DNA of 64,000 nucleotides, taken from Myxococcales bacterium. GTDB taxonomy: Bacteria > Myxococcota_A > Polyangia > Polyangiales > Polyangiaceae. The notes below the pieces were generated by a model. The model ran no database searches and was not told the DNA's origin. It saw only the letters and a list, made by a program, of their open reading frames with translations. Below, one piece after another: positions 11,075 to 19,405 of this stretch (position 1 is its first letter; each line of letters begins with the position of its first letter). The stretch spans positions 620,001 through 684,000 of the forward strand of contig JADJCA010000007.1 in assembly GCA_016703425.1 (NCBI GenBank), read 5' to 3'. The translations under genes were made by a program, and so were the position numbers.

Positions 11075-11081
11075 CGCGGGA

Positions 11082-12833
11082 CTATACGCGATGACCGCGC
11101 CGGCGGCGGAGCAACGCGAGCAGCGCCGCCACGATGGGCGCTGGGGCAGGTCCCTCCGTCGAGGTGCCCGCCGTCGCGCACGCGCAGCCACTGCGACGCG
11201 GCACGGTGGGGCGCGGGACCGAAGCGTCGCCCGCTGGCTGCTCCGGAGGATGCGATGCTCCCGTGATGGCGGCGCCCGAGGCGGCAGCTGGAGCCTCAGC
11301 CGGCGACGCGGGCGTGAAGAGACCGAGCGGCACGTGGCGAGCGATCCGTCCACGATGCTTGTTCAAGTCTTCAAGCACCAGCTCGACCTCGACGTTGCCG
11401 CTGACCTTCGCCCCCGCGATGCGCGTCCTTAGGCTGCCGGAAGCGCCGTTCGAGTAGCTCGTGTCGGCGCCAAAGAAGGTCTCGACGAGGCGATTGCCGC
11501 CCTGATTGACGACGATCGACGAGCTGTCCGCCACCATCCAGTTGGTTCGCGTGTCGAGGTCGGCCCAGGCGACGTTCACCACGTCGCGCGTCCGGGTCAC
11601 GACGACGATGGGCATCTTGGACGGCGGGCTCTGGAGATCGGTGCGCATGTCGCGCGAGTCGGCCGCGTGGAACAGGGCGAGGCGAACGCGCTCGTCTTGT
11701 TCGATAGCAAAGCGAGCCTTGATGGCGGCCTTCATCGCGGCCGTGGCCTTCTCCGTGGGTCGCAGCGACACGCTTGCGGCGCGGACCAACGGTTCAGCAT
11801 CGGCCATGAGCGCGATGACGCGCGCGTCGGCGCTGGGCGTTTCGCGCAGCTGACTCCACAAGCCGTCGGCGAGACCGATGGCCGCAAGCCGCGACGAGAG
11901 CGGAAGCTTGGCGTTCGCGGCTGCATCCAGAACGGCGACCGGAGAAAACTCGTGACGAAGGCCAAAGGTGGCGACGCCGCTGGCCCGAGCGAGCGCCTCG
12001 AGTGTTACGGCGATATCTCCGGTCTTCGCCAGCGCCTCGACGATGCGCTTGCTCGCGCTGTTGGAGTAGAAGCCGCCAAGCGTGGTGCCTCGGCTCGCGT
12101 CTTCCGGCGGCGGCCCCGCGAGTTCCACGAGGCGCCTTCGTCGCGAAGGTCCGTCGGCGGAGTCGAGCGCGGTCAGAAGTTCGTTGGCGCGCTGGAGCGC
12201 ACTCGCGATCTCTCGGTCGAGGCCCGCGCTGTCGAGCGGCTCGCCGCCGCGCGGATCGCCGTGGAGATCGTACGGGTCTCGGCCTTGCGGGACGGGCACG
12301 AAGCCGCCGGGGTTGTTCCACTGCTCGAAGCGCTGCGCTTTGCCGTTCAAGAAGATGCGGAGGCCACTCGACAGAATGAACCACTGCTCCGCCTTCGGAT
12401 CGACGCCCGCCTCGACGAAGCGAGCCACCTCGTAAGGAGCGGGCTTGTGGCGCCTCAGGAAGAAGACGAGTTCAGTGCCTAGGACGGCTGGCGGCCCCGC
12501 GTCCGGTTGCCCTCCCCAGCCTTCCGCGAAGGGCCTCATCGAGTAAAGGTCGTACGAGAGTTCGATGCGCGCACCGGCTGCGAGAGGGCCCTTGTAGCTC
12601 CGATCGACGGCAATGACCTTGAAGGTCGTCCACTCGTCTTGCCGCCGCTCGCCAACGACATGACCCCGCACGATGGCGTCGGCGTCGAGCGCCAGCGACG
12701 TGAGATCGTGGTGGAACATCATCTTTGCGCCGGCCGCCCTTGGGATGAGGAGGCCGGCAAGCACGAGCGAGAAGGCCACGAGGAGCGGGCGCACGGCCAG
12801 CGAGTGTAGGACCAAGGAGCGGGAGAAGTTCAA
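11082..12833 (-). CDS. Exported protein with MYXO-CTERM-like sorting tail
   Basis: 583 residues. The signal peptide is residues 1-36, ending about IPRAAGA. The protein has helical, HEAT-like stretches in the middle (residues about 260-380), but no catalytic motif I recognise. The C-terminus has the tripartite sorting layout: a small-residue/Cys signature (RSGCACATAG), a short hydrophobic helix (APIVAALLALL) and an RRRR cluster at the very end. This is the form of MYXO-CTERM signals that anchor and sort surface proteins in myxobacteria. The next gene starts 7 bases downstream. The divergent neighbour begins at 12933. Confidence 0.8.
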   Translation of the reverse strand: MNFSRSLVLHSLAVRPLLVAFSLVLAGLLIPRAAGAKMMFHHDLTSLALDADAIVRGHVVGERRQDEWTTFKVIAVDRSYKGPLAAGARIELSYDLYSMRPFAEGWGGQPDAGPPAVLGTELVFFLRRHKPAPYEVARFVEAGVDPKAEQWFILSSGLRIFLNGKAQRFEQWNNPGGFVPVPQGRDPYDLHGDPRGGEPLDSAGLDREIASALQRANELLTALDSADGPSRRRRLVELAGPPPEDASRGTTLGGFYSNSASKRIVEALAKTGDIAVTLEALARASGVATFGLRHEFSPVAVLDAAANAKLPLSSRLAAIGLADGLWSQLRETPSADARVIALMADAEPLVRAASVSLRPTEKATAAMKAAIKARFAIEQDERVRLALFHAADSRDMRTDLQSPPSKMPIVVVTRTRDVVNVAWADLDTRTNWMVADSSSIVVNQGGNRLVETFFGADTSYSNGASGSLRTRIAGAKVSGNVEVELVLEDLNKHRGRIARHVPLGLFTPASPAEAPAAASGAAITGASHPPEQPAGDASVPRPTVPRRSGCACATAGTSTEGPAPAPIVAALLALLRRRRGHRV

Positions 12834-12853
12834 CGAGGGTCCGACACCGGATA

Positions 12854-12873
12854 AGAGCCAAAGTTTCGGCTCT
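12854..12873. promoter_or_regulatory. Inverted repeat in divergent intergenic region
   Basis: AGAGCC, eight bases, GGCTCT, lying in the 99-base gap between two divergent genes (starts at 12833 and 12933). Its position suits an operator or a small hairpin in the leader of the minus-strand gene. No regulator can be named. Confidence 0.3.
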
Positions 12874-12932
12874 CCCGATTCGGGGCTCGCCGGGCTGGCA
12901 CGGCTGGCGAGCGACGCCTACCCTGCTCGGCC

Positions 12933-13328
12933 ATGAGCGCCCCGTCTTTCGATGCCAAAGGCCAAGACCGCACGACCTTCGCTCCGTTCAAGCTCCAGAA
13001 TTGCCTCGCGACCGAGTGGGCCGACGTGCGGCTGTCGTTTGACGACTGGGGCTTCCTCCACGGCCTCATGGGGACCGACACCGTGGACGGGTACTACCTC
13101 AATGGCTACGGCGTCGAAGGTCTCGTGAGGGCGGCGCTCCTCGCGGCGGGCGGCGATCCCGACGGCGACGAGATGCACGGCAACTCGGAGGGCGACACTT
13201 GTTACCTCCACTTCACGTCGCTTGAGAGCGCCGTCGCGGCGGCGACGGCGGCGGCGGCCATGATGAAGAGCCGTGAGCGCGTGGTGGAGCTCATCAAGAT
13301 CGCGCGAGAGCACGGCTTCGAAGATTGA
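12933..13328 (+). CDS. Small cytoplasmic protein, possibly Imm51-like
   Basis: 131 residues, no signal peptide or membrane segment. Two features recall the Imm51 immunity-protein fold: an aromatic/Gly stretch (DGYYLNGYGVEGLVRAAL), and after it an acidic segment then DTCYLHFTSLESAVAAATAA, where one strand is followed by a terminal helix. The match is by eye only and uncertain. No toxin gene is visible next to it, so it would be an orphan. The gene has normal high-GC codon use for the window. Confidence 0.6.
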   Translation: MSAPSFDAKGQDRTTFAPFKLQNCLATEWADVRLSFDDWGFLHGLMGTDTVDGYYLNGYGVEGLVRAALLAAGGDPDGDEMHGNSEGDTCYLHFTSLESAVAAATAAAAMMKSRERVVELIKIAREHGFED

Positions 13329-13484
13329 ACGCGGTGTGCCATCGAGCGCCGCGCGGCCGTCGCCCGCGACGCCGGGATCATGGCTGTTCGTGGACAGTGA
13401 CGAGGGATCGCCAACTTTGAACCGCGGTGTTGGGCGGCACGCGATTCGCACGGCCGCGGCGAGTCGCCGAACGGCATCGAACTC

Positions 13485-13886
13485 ATGAACATGCAATCTC
13501 CGCTTCCCGCTCTTCGCGCACTCCTTCCCGTCTTGATTCTGTTCGGGTGCTCCGGTTGTAGCGAGAGCGACAAGACCACCGAGCCGCCGCCGTTTCAGGA
13601 AGGTCAGGCACCACAAAACGGCGCGTGCCCCAGCGGCTCCGCACTTGGCTACGCGGAGCCGGGCTGCGGTGCGGCAGCGCGCGTCGGTTGCTACAAGGAA
13701 GCAACCTGCTTCGCCAACGACTATGTTTGCGGTTGCGACGGCAGAGTCGTCACGGGCTGCGGAAGATTCCCCAAGCCCTACGTACCGCTCTCGGGTGTGC
13801 CGCCGAGATTTCTAGACGCATCGACGCCAAGAGACTTGGCCCCGGGCGAGTCCTGCGATCCCAACGCGCCAGACGCAGGCCGCTAG
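13485..13886 (+). CDS. Small Cys-rich lipoprotein
   Basis: 133 residues. The signal peptide ends in a lipobox, with either LFGC (about residue 22) or CSGC three residues later as the acylated cysteine. The mature part has about ten cysteines (CPSGSALGYAEPGCG, GCYKEATCF, YVCGCDG), a pattern expected of a small disulfide-stabilised outer-surface protein. A second ATG two codons inside is an equally good start. It converges with the rhodanese-like gene, and the 49-base gap has no clear terminator. Confidence 0.7.
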   Translation: MNMQSPLPALRALLPVLILFGCSGCSESDKTTEPPPFQEGQAPQNGACPSGSALGYAEPGCGAAARVGCYKEATCFANDYVCGCDGRVVTGCGRFPKPYVPLSGVPPRFLDASTPRDLAPGESCDPNAPDAGR

Positions 13887-13935
13887 CCACGCCGCGGCGG
13901 TCGGCTCACGGTGCGACGGAGCCCGCGCTCGAGAC

Positions 13936-14349
13936 CTAAGCGTTGCGTCGCGGCCCGCGGGCGAGGGTTCGCCGCACCGACGCAGACGCCGACGCGCGCA
14001 GCTTCCCCTCGTCCACGCCCCCCGCGTTCGCGACGTCCCAAAATCCCATACCGCGTAGCGTCTGGGCGGCGCGAGCGGCGCGAAAGAAGCTCTTCGCGAA
14101 GACCACCACGGGGCGCCGACGCGACCCCAGCTCGTGCGCACGACGCGGCAAGTCCTCGAGCGGAATGTCGAGCGCGACGACGTCAGGGACGAGGCCGAGC
14201 TGCGGCAAGCGATCGACGTCGACGAGCACTGCGCCATTCGAGAGCCATACGCGCGCGCTCGAGACGCGCACGACGTAGTGGTGAAAGGCACCGATGAAGG
14301 CCCCCGAGAGGCCACCGGCCATGAGCAATCCGTAAAGAGCACCGGGCAT
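13936..14349 (-). CDS. Membrane-anchored rhodanese-like protein lacking the active-site cysteine
   Basis: 137 residues from ATG 14349 (MPGALYGLLMAGGLSGAF). An N-terminal hydrophobic segment is followed by a rhodanese fold: VLVDVDRLPQLGLVPDVVAL, a conserved IPLEDLPRRAHEL segment, and VVVFAKSFFRAARAAQTLRG, then GFWDVANAGGVD. In active sulfurtransferases the loop after the VV(V/Y) strand carries the nucleophilic cysteine; here it is alanine (FAKS). It is therefore probably a binding or sensing domain rather than an enzyme. A longer upstream frame exists but lacks family sequence. Confidence 0.7.
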   Translation of the reverse strand: MPGALYGLLMAGGLSGAFIGAFHHYVVRVSSARVWLSNGAVLVDVDRLPQLGLVPDVVALDIPLEDLPRRAHELGSRRRPVVVFAKSFFRAARAAQTLRGMGFWDVANAGGVDEGKLRASASASVRRTLARGPRRNA

Positions 14350-14818
14350 GGACGGGACCTCCGTCGGAGTCGCTGCAACATGCACGCCGCGACGTTGGAG
14401 GGGACAAACTCGCGGCGGCCACAACTTCGCAGGGTCGCGTTTCGCAGATTCGGAAACGCGCCTTGCGAGTTGCGTCGCATGGCCAGTCATCGGGCACCTA
14501 GTACCCCGACACTGTGAAATCGGCAGGTGCGCCTGGGCCCCCCGGCGAGCGACGGGCCCAGTCGAACCTGCCTCGCTTCCACGGGTTTGTGTCTGGGCGT
14601 TTCGTTCTCATTTGCCGTACTCGACCCATCAGAATCGATGGGTCGAGGTACTAAATGACGGTGCATGATTCTCGAACACTTCATGCGTGGGCCGTGCGAA
14701 GCACGGTTCGCCGAAGGCGAAGGCGGGGAGGCTCGAATCGCCGCGATTCGAGGGGGCGCGTAGCCCCACAAGAGCGGAACTGAATCAACCGAGCGTGATC
14801 ATGATCACGCTCGGTGAT
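14350..14818. other. 469-base intergenic region packed with hairpins
   Basis: No convincing gene lies between the rhodanese-like gene and the LysR gene. From 14522 to 14815 there are eight consecutive perfect or near-perfect inverted repeats: 14522-14572 (nested), 14617-14651, 14663-14686, 14692-14706, 14707-14721, 14732-14752, 14753-14767 and 14788-14815. Several have three- to five-base loops, two of them GAA. This could be a structured RNA, a mosaic of REP-like elements, or stacked terminators. No U-tract marks a classical intrinsic terminator. Confidence 0.6.
14788..14815. repeat. 28-base perfect palindrome just after the LysR gene
   Basis: Each half is ACCGAGCGTGATCA and its exact complement, with no spacer. 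It starts three bases beyond the LysR stop codon. It could fold as a terminator-type hairpin of about 12 pairs, or act as a dimeric protein-binding site. The flanking bases are not T-rich on either strand. Confidence 0.8.
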
Positions 14819-15742
14819 TTAGCGCGTCGCGCTTCGCTTGGCGCGAGGCCCCTTTTGTTCGCTCGGCGGCTCGCGCGCAGCCCGAAGCTCGTCGGCGAGC
14901 AACTCGGCAACGACACGCACCCGCGGGATCGCGAGCGCACTTCGCGCGCACACGAGGTAGAGCTCACCCTTGTAAGGCCCCAAGTCGAGGTCGAGCATGG
15001 TGAGCCGCGGACGTCCGAAGCGTGTGGCGACGCGTCCTAGCACCACGGCACCGAGCCCTTCTTCCGCCGCACGCAGCTGAATCGCGTAGTCGTCGGAAGC
15101 GAAGACGGGCCGAAAGCCCGGGATCATAGCGGCCAGCTGGGGATTGGGCGACAGGTGGTCGAGCGGCGGCGCCCAGCCGATCCAATCCACGTCGCGCGCC
15201 GTCGGCTTCGGCGGCAGCTTGGCTGCGTACGCCGGCGCGGCGAAGGCAGCGACTCCGGTCTTTACCTCGGCGAGGCACACGAGGTCGCGCTGCTGCGGCT
15301 TCTGCATGCGCAGCGCGAGATCGGCTTCGCGGCGTGAGAGGTCGAGGTACTGCAGCGTCGAGATGACCTCGAGCTGCACGGCTGGGAGCTTGCCGCGTAG
15401 CCATCGCGCAAAGGGCGCGACGAACTCGTAGGCGATGCCTGGTGCCGCCGTCAGCCGCACCACGCCTTCCGGCTGAGCGTCGCTTCGCTCGGCGGCGCGA
15501 GCCCACTCGCCGGCCGACTCCGCCATGCGCTTGGCGGGAAGAACGAGGCGCTCACCGTAGGCCGTGAGCGTCGCGCCGCCGGCGCTGCGCAAGAAGAGCG
15601 CCTCCGCTAACAACACCTCTAGCTCGGCGATGCGCCGGCTCACGGTGGGCTGGGTCATCGCGAGGCGCCGGGCGGCCTTCGAGAGACTGCCCTCCTCCAC
15701 GACCGCGAGGAACACCTTTACGTCGTCCCACGGGATATCCAT
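14819..15742 (-). CDS. LysR-family transcriptional regulator
   Basis: 307 residues. The N-terminal winged HTH is typical (WDDVKVFLAVVEEGSLSKAA, RRLAMTQPTVSRRIAELEVL), followed by the effector-binding domain of the LysR fold to about residue 290 and a basic tail. ATG 15742 is chosen because MDIPWDDVKVFLAV is the family start; upstream frame is non-homologous. It is divergent from the metallo-beta-lactamase-fold gene across 65 bases that contain an inverted repeat suited to LysR binding, so it probably controls that gene and itself. The ligand is unknown. Confidence 0.92.
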   Translation of the reverse strand: MDIPWDDVKVFLAVVEEGSLSKAARRLAMTQPTVSRRIAELEVLLAEALFLRSAGGATLTAYGERLVLPAKRMAESAGEWARAAERSDAQPEGVVRLTAAPGIAYEFVAPFARWLRGKLPAVQLEVISTLQYLDLSRREADLALRMQKPQQRDLVCLAEVKTGVAAFAAPAYAAKLPPKPTARDVDWIGWAPPLDHLSPNPQLAAMIPGFRPVFASDDYAIQLRAAEEGLGAVVLGRVATRFGRPRLTMLDLDLGPYKGELYLVCARSALAIPRVRVVAELLADELRAAREPPSEQKGPRAKRSATR

Positions 15743-15754
15743 TTTCGTATGGTG

Positions 15755-15793
15755 GCATGCAACTTTTGCCACTGACCAACCGAATTTGCATGC
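15755..15793. promoter_or_regulatory. Candidate LysR operator (inverted repeat)
   Basis: Perfect 8-base arms GCATGCAA (15755-15762) and TTGCATGC (15786-15793), centres 31 bases apart, about three helical turns, in the shared promoter region of the divergent LysR gene and its neighbour. Binding by the adjacent regulator is inferred from position only. Confidence 0.55.
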
Positions 15794-15807
15794 GTCACAG
15801 TCTTCCC

Positions 15808-16812
15808 ATGCGAACGCGAACCAAACGCTCTCTGCTCCTCGCCCCGCTAGGTCTGGCGGCCGCCCTCGGCCTCTTCGTGGGCATCGGCGTGCGCGCCAGC
15901 GACCACCCGACGGCACCGGCAACGCCCGGGCCGTCGGTCCCCTTCTCGCGCGTCCCCTTCTCCCGCATGGATTCCCTCATCGACCGGCCAGGTCCGCTCT
16001 CCACCAAGACCTTCGTGTCGGCCGATTGGCAGGTCGACCGCGAGGGCCTCATCGATCTCGCACATCCGGAGGCCAATAAGGCCGGCCTCAAGAGCGGCCT
16101 CGAGCCGATTCAGATCTACCTGCACGTCGTTCGGCACCCGCAGCGGGGCACCTTCTTTATCGACACGGGCGTCGAGCGCGCCGTGCGCGACGCCCCCGAG
16201 CGTGCCGTCCTCCGGGGCTTCATGGCGAAGGCCATGCATATCGACCTTATGAAGGTGACCCACGACACGGCGTCCGTCGTGGCCGCCGAGGGGCCGCTCG
16301 CCGGCGTCTTCCTCACGCACCTCCACACCGATCCCATCGCCGGCTTGCCCGACATTCCGAAGGGCACGCCCCTCTACACGGGGCCCGGAGAGACGAGCCA
16401 GCGGTTCTTCCTAAACGCCTTCGCGAAAGGCCCCACCGACGAAGCCCTCGCGGGGCACGCGCCCATTTCCGAGCTCCCCTTCGCGCGCGACCCCGATGGG
16501 CGCTTCGAGGGGATCCTCGACGTCTTCGGCGATGGCTCGTTCTTCGCGCTCTGGGTCCCCGGCCACACGGCCGGCAGCGCGGCTTATCTTGCGCGCACCG
16601 AGGCGGGTCCAGTCCTCTACGTCGGCGACACCTGCCATACGCAATGGGGTTGGGAGCACGGCGTGCCGCCGGGCCAGTTTACCCGCGACGGGAAGCAGAA
16701 CGCCGAGAGCCTCGCGCGCCTCCGCGAGCTCGTGGCCGCGCATCCGAAGATGGAGGTTCGCTTGGGCCATCAGCACCCGGCGTCGTCGCCCTCGGTCGCG
16801 AGCGTCCACTGA
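15808..16812 (+). CDS. Exported metallo-beta-lactamase-fold hydrolase
   Basis: 334 residues from ATG 15808; an ATG at 15790 is possible but lies inside the candidate operator. A basic start plus hydrophobic segment (LLLAPLGLAAALGLFVGIGV) indicates export or membrane anchoring. The MBL fold shows LTHLHTDPIAGLPD, PGHTAGSAAYL, VGDTCHT and LGHQHP. The family metal motif is HxHxDH, but here the last histidine is proline (HLHTDP), so one ligand of the second metal site is missing. Family members hydrolyse lactones, thioesters or phosphoesters; the substrate here cannot be told. Probably regulated by the divergent LysR protein. Confidence 0.85.
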   Translation: MRTRTKRSLLLAPLGLAAALGLFVGIGVRASDHPTAPATPGPSVPFSRVPFSRMDSLIDRPGPLSTKTFVSADWQVDREGLIDLAHPEANKAGLKSGLEPIQIYLHVVRHPQRGTFFIDTGVERAVRDAPERAVLRGFMAKAMHIDLMKVTHDTASVVAAEGPLAGVFLTHLHTDPIAGLPDIPKGTPLYTGPGETSQRFFLNAFAKGPTDEALAGHAPISELPFARDPDGRFEGILDVFGDGSFFALWVPGHTAGSAAYLARTEAGPVLYVGDTCHTQWGWEHGVPPGQFTRDGKQNAESLARLRELVAAHPKMEVRLGHQHPASSPSVASVH

Positions 16813-16914
16813 GGCGGGCGCGCCGCAAGGCGAGGCGGAAGCGAGCGACGTCTCAAGCGAGGCCCAGGGCGGCAGCACCTTGACGCACCGCACAAACCTC
16901 CCTACTCGGAGCGC

Positions 16915-17946
16915 GTGCGCTGCATCGTCGCTACGTCCCTGACGGCCCTCGCTCTCACCATCGCCGGGTGCGGCACCGCGGAAGCGCCCTTGGCGACTGG
17001 CGCAGGCCCCGGCGCCGAAGCCGCTCCCGGCGGTTCGAGCGAGCCCGCATCCTCGGCCTCGGGCAACGTCGCTGCCGACGCCGGCGCCGCGTCAACGCCG
17101 CCTCCCGCCGGCGGCCCATCACCGACCTGCGCGACCCGTGTGCCGCAGCCGGAAGAGGGCGTCTGGACGCTCTCCGTAGGCGGGCGTGAGCGCGTCGCCA
17201 AGGTGCACGTGCCGGCGATCGTGAAGGCGGACGTCGAGACTCCGCTCGTCATGAATTTCCATGGATTCACCTCCAACGCATCGCAACAATCGCTCCTCTC
17301 GGGCATGAGCGCGAAAGCTGACAAGGAGGGCTTCGTCGTCATCTACCCGGAGGGCCTCCAATCGAGCTGGAACGCCGGCGCCTGCTGCGGCTCCTCCATG
17401 AACGACAGCATCGACGACGTAGGCTTCGTCTCAGCGCTCCTCGACGAAGCTGAGAAGCGCCTGTGCGTCGACAAGCGACGCATCTTCGTCACCGGGATGT
17501 CGAACGGAGCCTTCCTCTCCCACAAGCTTGGGTGCACCCTCGCCGATCGCATCGCGGCGATCGCACCGGTGGCCGGCGTCGTCGCGACACCGACGTGCAC
17601 GCCGTCGCGACCGGTCCCGGTCTTTCACACGCACGGCACGCTCGACGCGCTGGTTCCGTTTTTCGGCGACGCCATCAAAGGCTTCCCTTCGGCTCGGAAC
17701 TCCGCCGACGCGTGGGCCCTCCGGAACGGCTGCTCGCTAACGCCGACGGAGGTTTTTCGGAACTTCGACGCGCGCTGCGAGACGTACCCCGGCTGCAAAG
17801 CCGGCGGCGACGTGACCCTCTGCATCATCGAGGGCGGCGGCCATACATGGCCTGGGGGCTTGCCGGTCCCTGCCTTCGGTCACACCAGCTACTCGATGAA
17901 CGTCACCGACAAGATGTGGGAGTTCTTCCGGCAACATCCCCTCTAA
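16915..17946 (+). CDS. Lipoprotein esterase, PHB-depolymerase / LpqC-like
   Basis: 343 residues from GTG 16915. The signal peptide ends in lipobox TIAGC (about residue 19), then a Gly/Ala/Pro linker. The alpha/beta-hydrolase domain covers about residues 80-340: PLVMNFHGFTSNASQQ (oxyanion region), nucleophile Ser196 in VTGMSNGAFLS, the acid in HGTLDALVPF, and histidine in GGGHTWPGG. This is the pattern of extracellular polyhydroxybutyrate depolymerases and feruloyl esterases. Several cysteine pairs (ACCGSS, RLCVDK, CTPSRP) fit an exported enzyme. True substrate not determinable. Confidence 0.9.
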   Translation: MRCIVATSLTALALTIAGCGTAEAPLATGAGPGAEAAPGGSSEPASSASGNVAADAGAASTPPPAGGPSPTCATRVPQPEEGVWTLSVGGRERVAKVHVPAIVKADVETPLVMNFHGFTSNASQQSLLSGMSAKADKEGFVVIYPEGLQSSWNAGACCGSSMNDSIDDVGFVSALLDEAEKRLCVDKRRIFVTGMSNGAFLSHKLGCTLADRIAAIAPVAGVVATPTCTPSRPVPVFHTHGTLDALVPFFGDAIKGFPSARNSADAWALRNGCSLTPTEVFRNFDARCETYPGCKAGGDVTLCIIEGGGHTWPGGLPVPAFGHTSYSMNVTDKMWEFFRQHPL

Positions 17947-17965
17947 GTGACGGAGCCTGGGCCCG

Positions 17966-19231
17966 CTACCGGCTTCCGCCGTCGAGGTACGCGCAATCGA
18001 AGTTGGGATCGTAGCCGGGCGCGCCGGCGCACGTGTCCGCTTCAAAGACGGCACCGGAGACGGTACCGACGAGCGCCGGAGCCGCGCGGATGGAGGCCCC
18101 CACCGACAGCGAATCGCAGTCGGCGGCGCCCGTCGAGGAGAGGTCGGCGAACGAGCAGAGGAGGTCACGGAAGGTGAAGTCTCCCGTCTCGCAGACGAGG
18201 CCCGGTCCTGCGTCGGGCACGAGGAGCGCCGCCGGCACGTGGGCCACGGTGTGAAGGAGCTCGCGAGTGCGTAGTCGGAGCCCGAGCAAGCCTCTCACGA
18301 TCGCGTAGTCGGCGGGCCCGTCTTGCCGCGGCACGACCTCGAGCCGTCCCGTGAGCCGGCCCGATTCAAAACGCGTGCGAGACGCCTGCGCGCCGGCAAG
18401 GCCTGTCACCAGCGGGAGCACAAAGTCGCGCAGGTCCTCGATGACGAGGACGCCATCGGCCACGAACCCGCGCGTCGTGTTCCCCGTCGACGTCGCGCGC
18501 CACGTGAGCCGCTCCTTCCCGTCCCAGGGGCCGCCCGCCAAGACCGCCGGATCTTCGAGCCCCGACGACTCGAGGATCCCGACGACGACCTCGTCGTCGA
18601 ACGGCTCACCGTTGTAGTTCGAGATGCGCAAGAGGAGGTTCCCTTTGCCCGCACGCAGACCCGGCATCGGGTCGAGGGCCTTGCCCGCCTCCGATTGGAA
18701 CGATGTCGCCAGCAGAAGACTGCGCAAGCGAAGGAACGCGTTGTCGACGCCGCCCGCGTAGTCGCGCACGTTGTCCAGCTCGGCGCTCGCGAAGACGCTT
18801 GCATCGGCCATCGCCGTCCCGCCGCGGCACGCGGGAGCGCACGCGGCGTCAGCGACGCGCGGGCAAGTGTCGACGTTGCGCCCCGACGGGTCCAACCCCG
18901 TTTGCTTCTCGTCGAGGGCGAGGCCTGCCGTGGGGCACCCGCCCGCCTCCTGGTCGGTCCCGAAGGTCAAGCTCGAGAGCGCCAGCACGAAGGGAGGAAC
19001 CTCCTTCGCGCTGGCCGCGATGAGCGGCTTGTCGAGGATCGGGCGGCACTCTCGTGGGACCCCACCGTCAACGGTCCCGGCACGACCGTCCGCAGCCGCG
19101 TCCGAAGCCACCGCAAACTCGTCAGGGCCGAGGCCGATGAGGACGCCGCAGGCGGCCGCCTGAAGCAGGAGGGCGCCGACGAGCGTCGCCGTCGTCACGT
19201 CGCGCCCGAGGGCTGCGCGAAACAGGGTCAT
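17966..19231 (-). CDS. Predicted lipoprotein, function unknown
   Basis: 421 residues from ATG 19231. The signal peptide ends QAAACGVLIGLG, with Cys about residue 28 acylated. The mature protein has several Cys pairs (GGCPTAG, DTCPRVADAACAPACRGG, SFADLSSTGAADCDSLSV) and no known domain. The start of the mature sequence (CGVLIGLG) resembles that of the lipoprotein at 39046-40038 (CGLLIGLD), suggesting one family. It converges with the esterase gene, 19 bases away, and is divergent from the hybrid kinase at 19406. Confidence 0.75.
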   Translation of the reverse strand: MTLFRAALGRDVTTATLVGALLLQAAACGVLIGLGPDEFAVASDAAADGRAGTVDGGVPRECRPILDKPLIAASAKEVPPFVLALSSLTFGTDQEAGGCPTAGLALDEKQTGLDPSGRNVDTCPRVADAACAPACRGGTAMADASVFASAELDNVRDYAGGVDNAFLRLRSLLLATSFQSEAGKALDPMPGLRAGKGNLLLRISNYNGEPFDDEVVVGILESSGLEDPAVLAGGPWDGKERLTWRATSTGNTTRGFVADGVLVIEDLRDFVLPLVTGLAGAQASRTRFESGRLTGRLEVVPRQDGPADYAIVRGLLGLRLRTRELLHTVAHVPAALLVPDAGPGLVCETGDFTFRDLLCSFADLSSTGAADCDSLSVGASIRAAPALVGTVSGAVFEADTCAGAPGYDPNFDCAYLDGGSR

Positions 19232-19405
19232 CGCGTGTCGCCCTTCTCCGAGCCAAGTGCCCGCGCCACGCCCCATGTCTACCGCGGTTCTGTGGCCTCG
19301 GCGCCACCAATCGATGCGGCCGGCGGCGGCAAGGGCTCGCCGCGGCCGGGCCACCCTCGGGAGGCATTCGTTGACAGAGCCGCGAGCGCCAAGTAGCAGA
19401 CGCAC

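Noticed and set aside
14522..14572. tRNA or tRNA remnant in the hairpin-rich spacer
   Set aside because: The stems do not form a cloverleaf and no T-loop consensus is in the right place.
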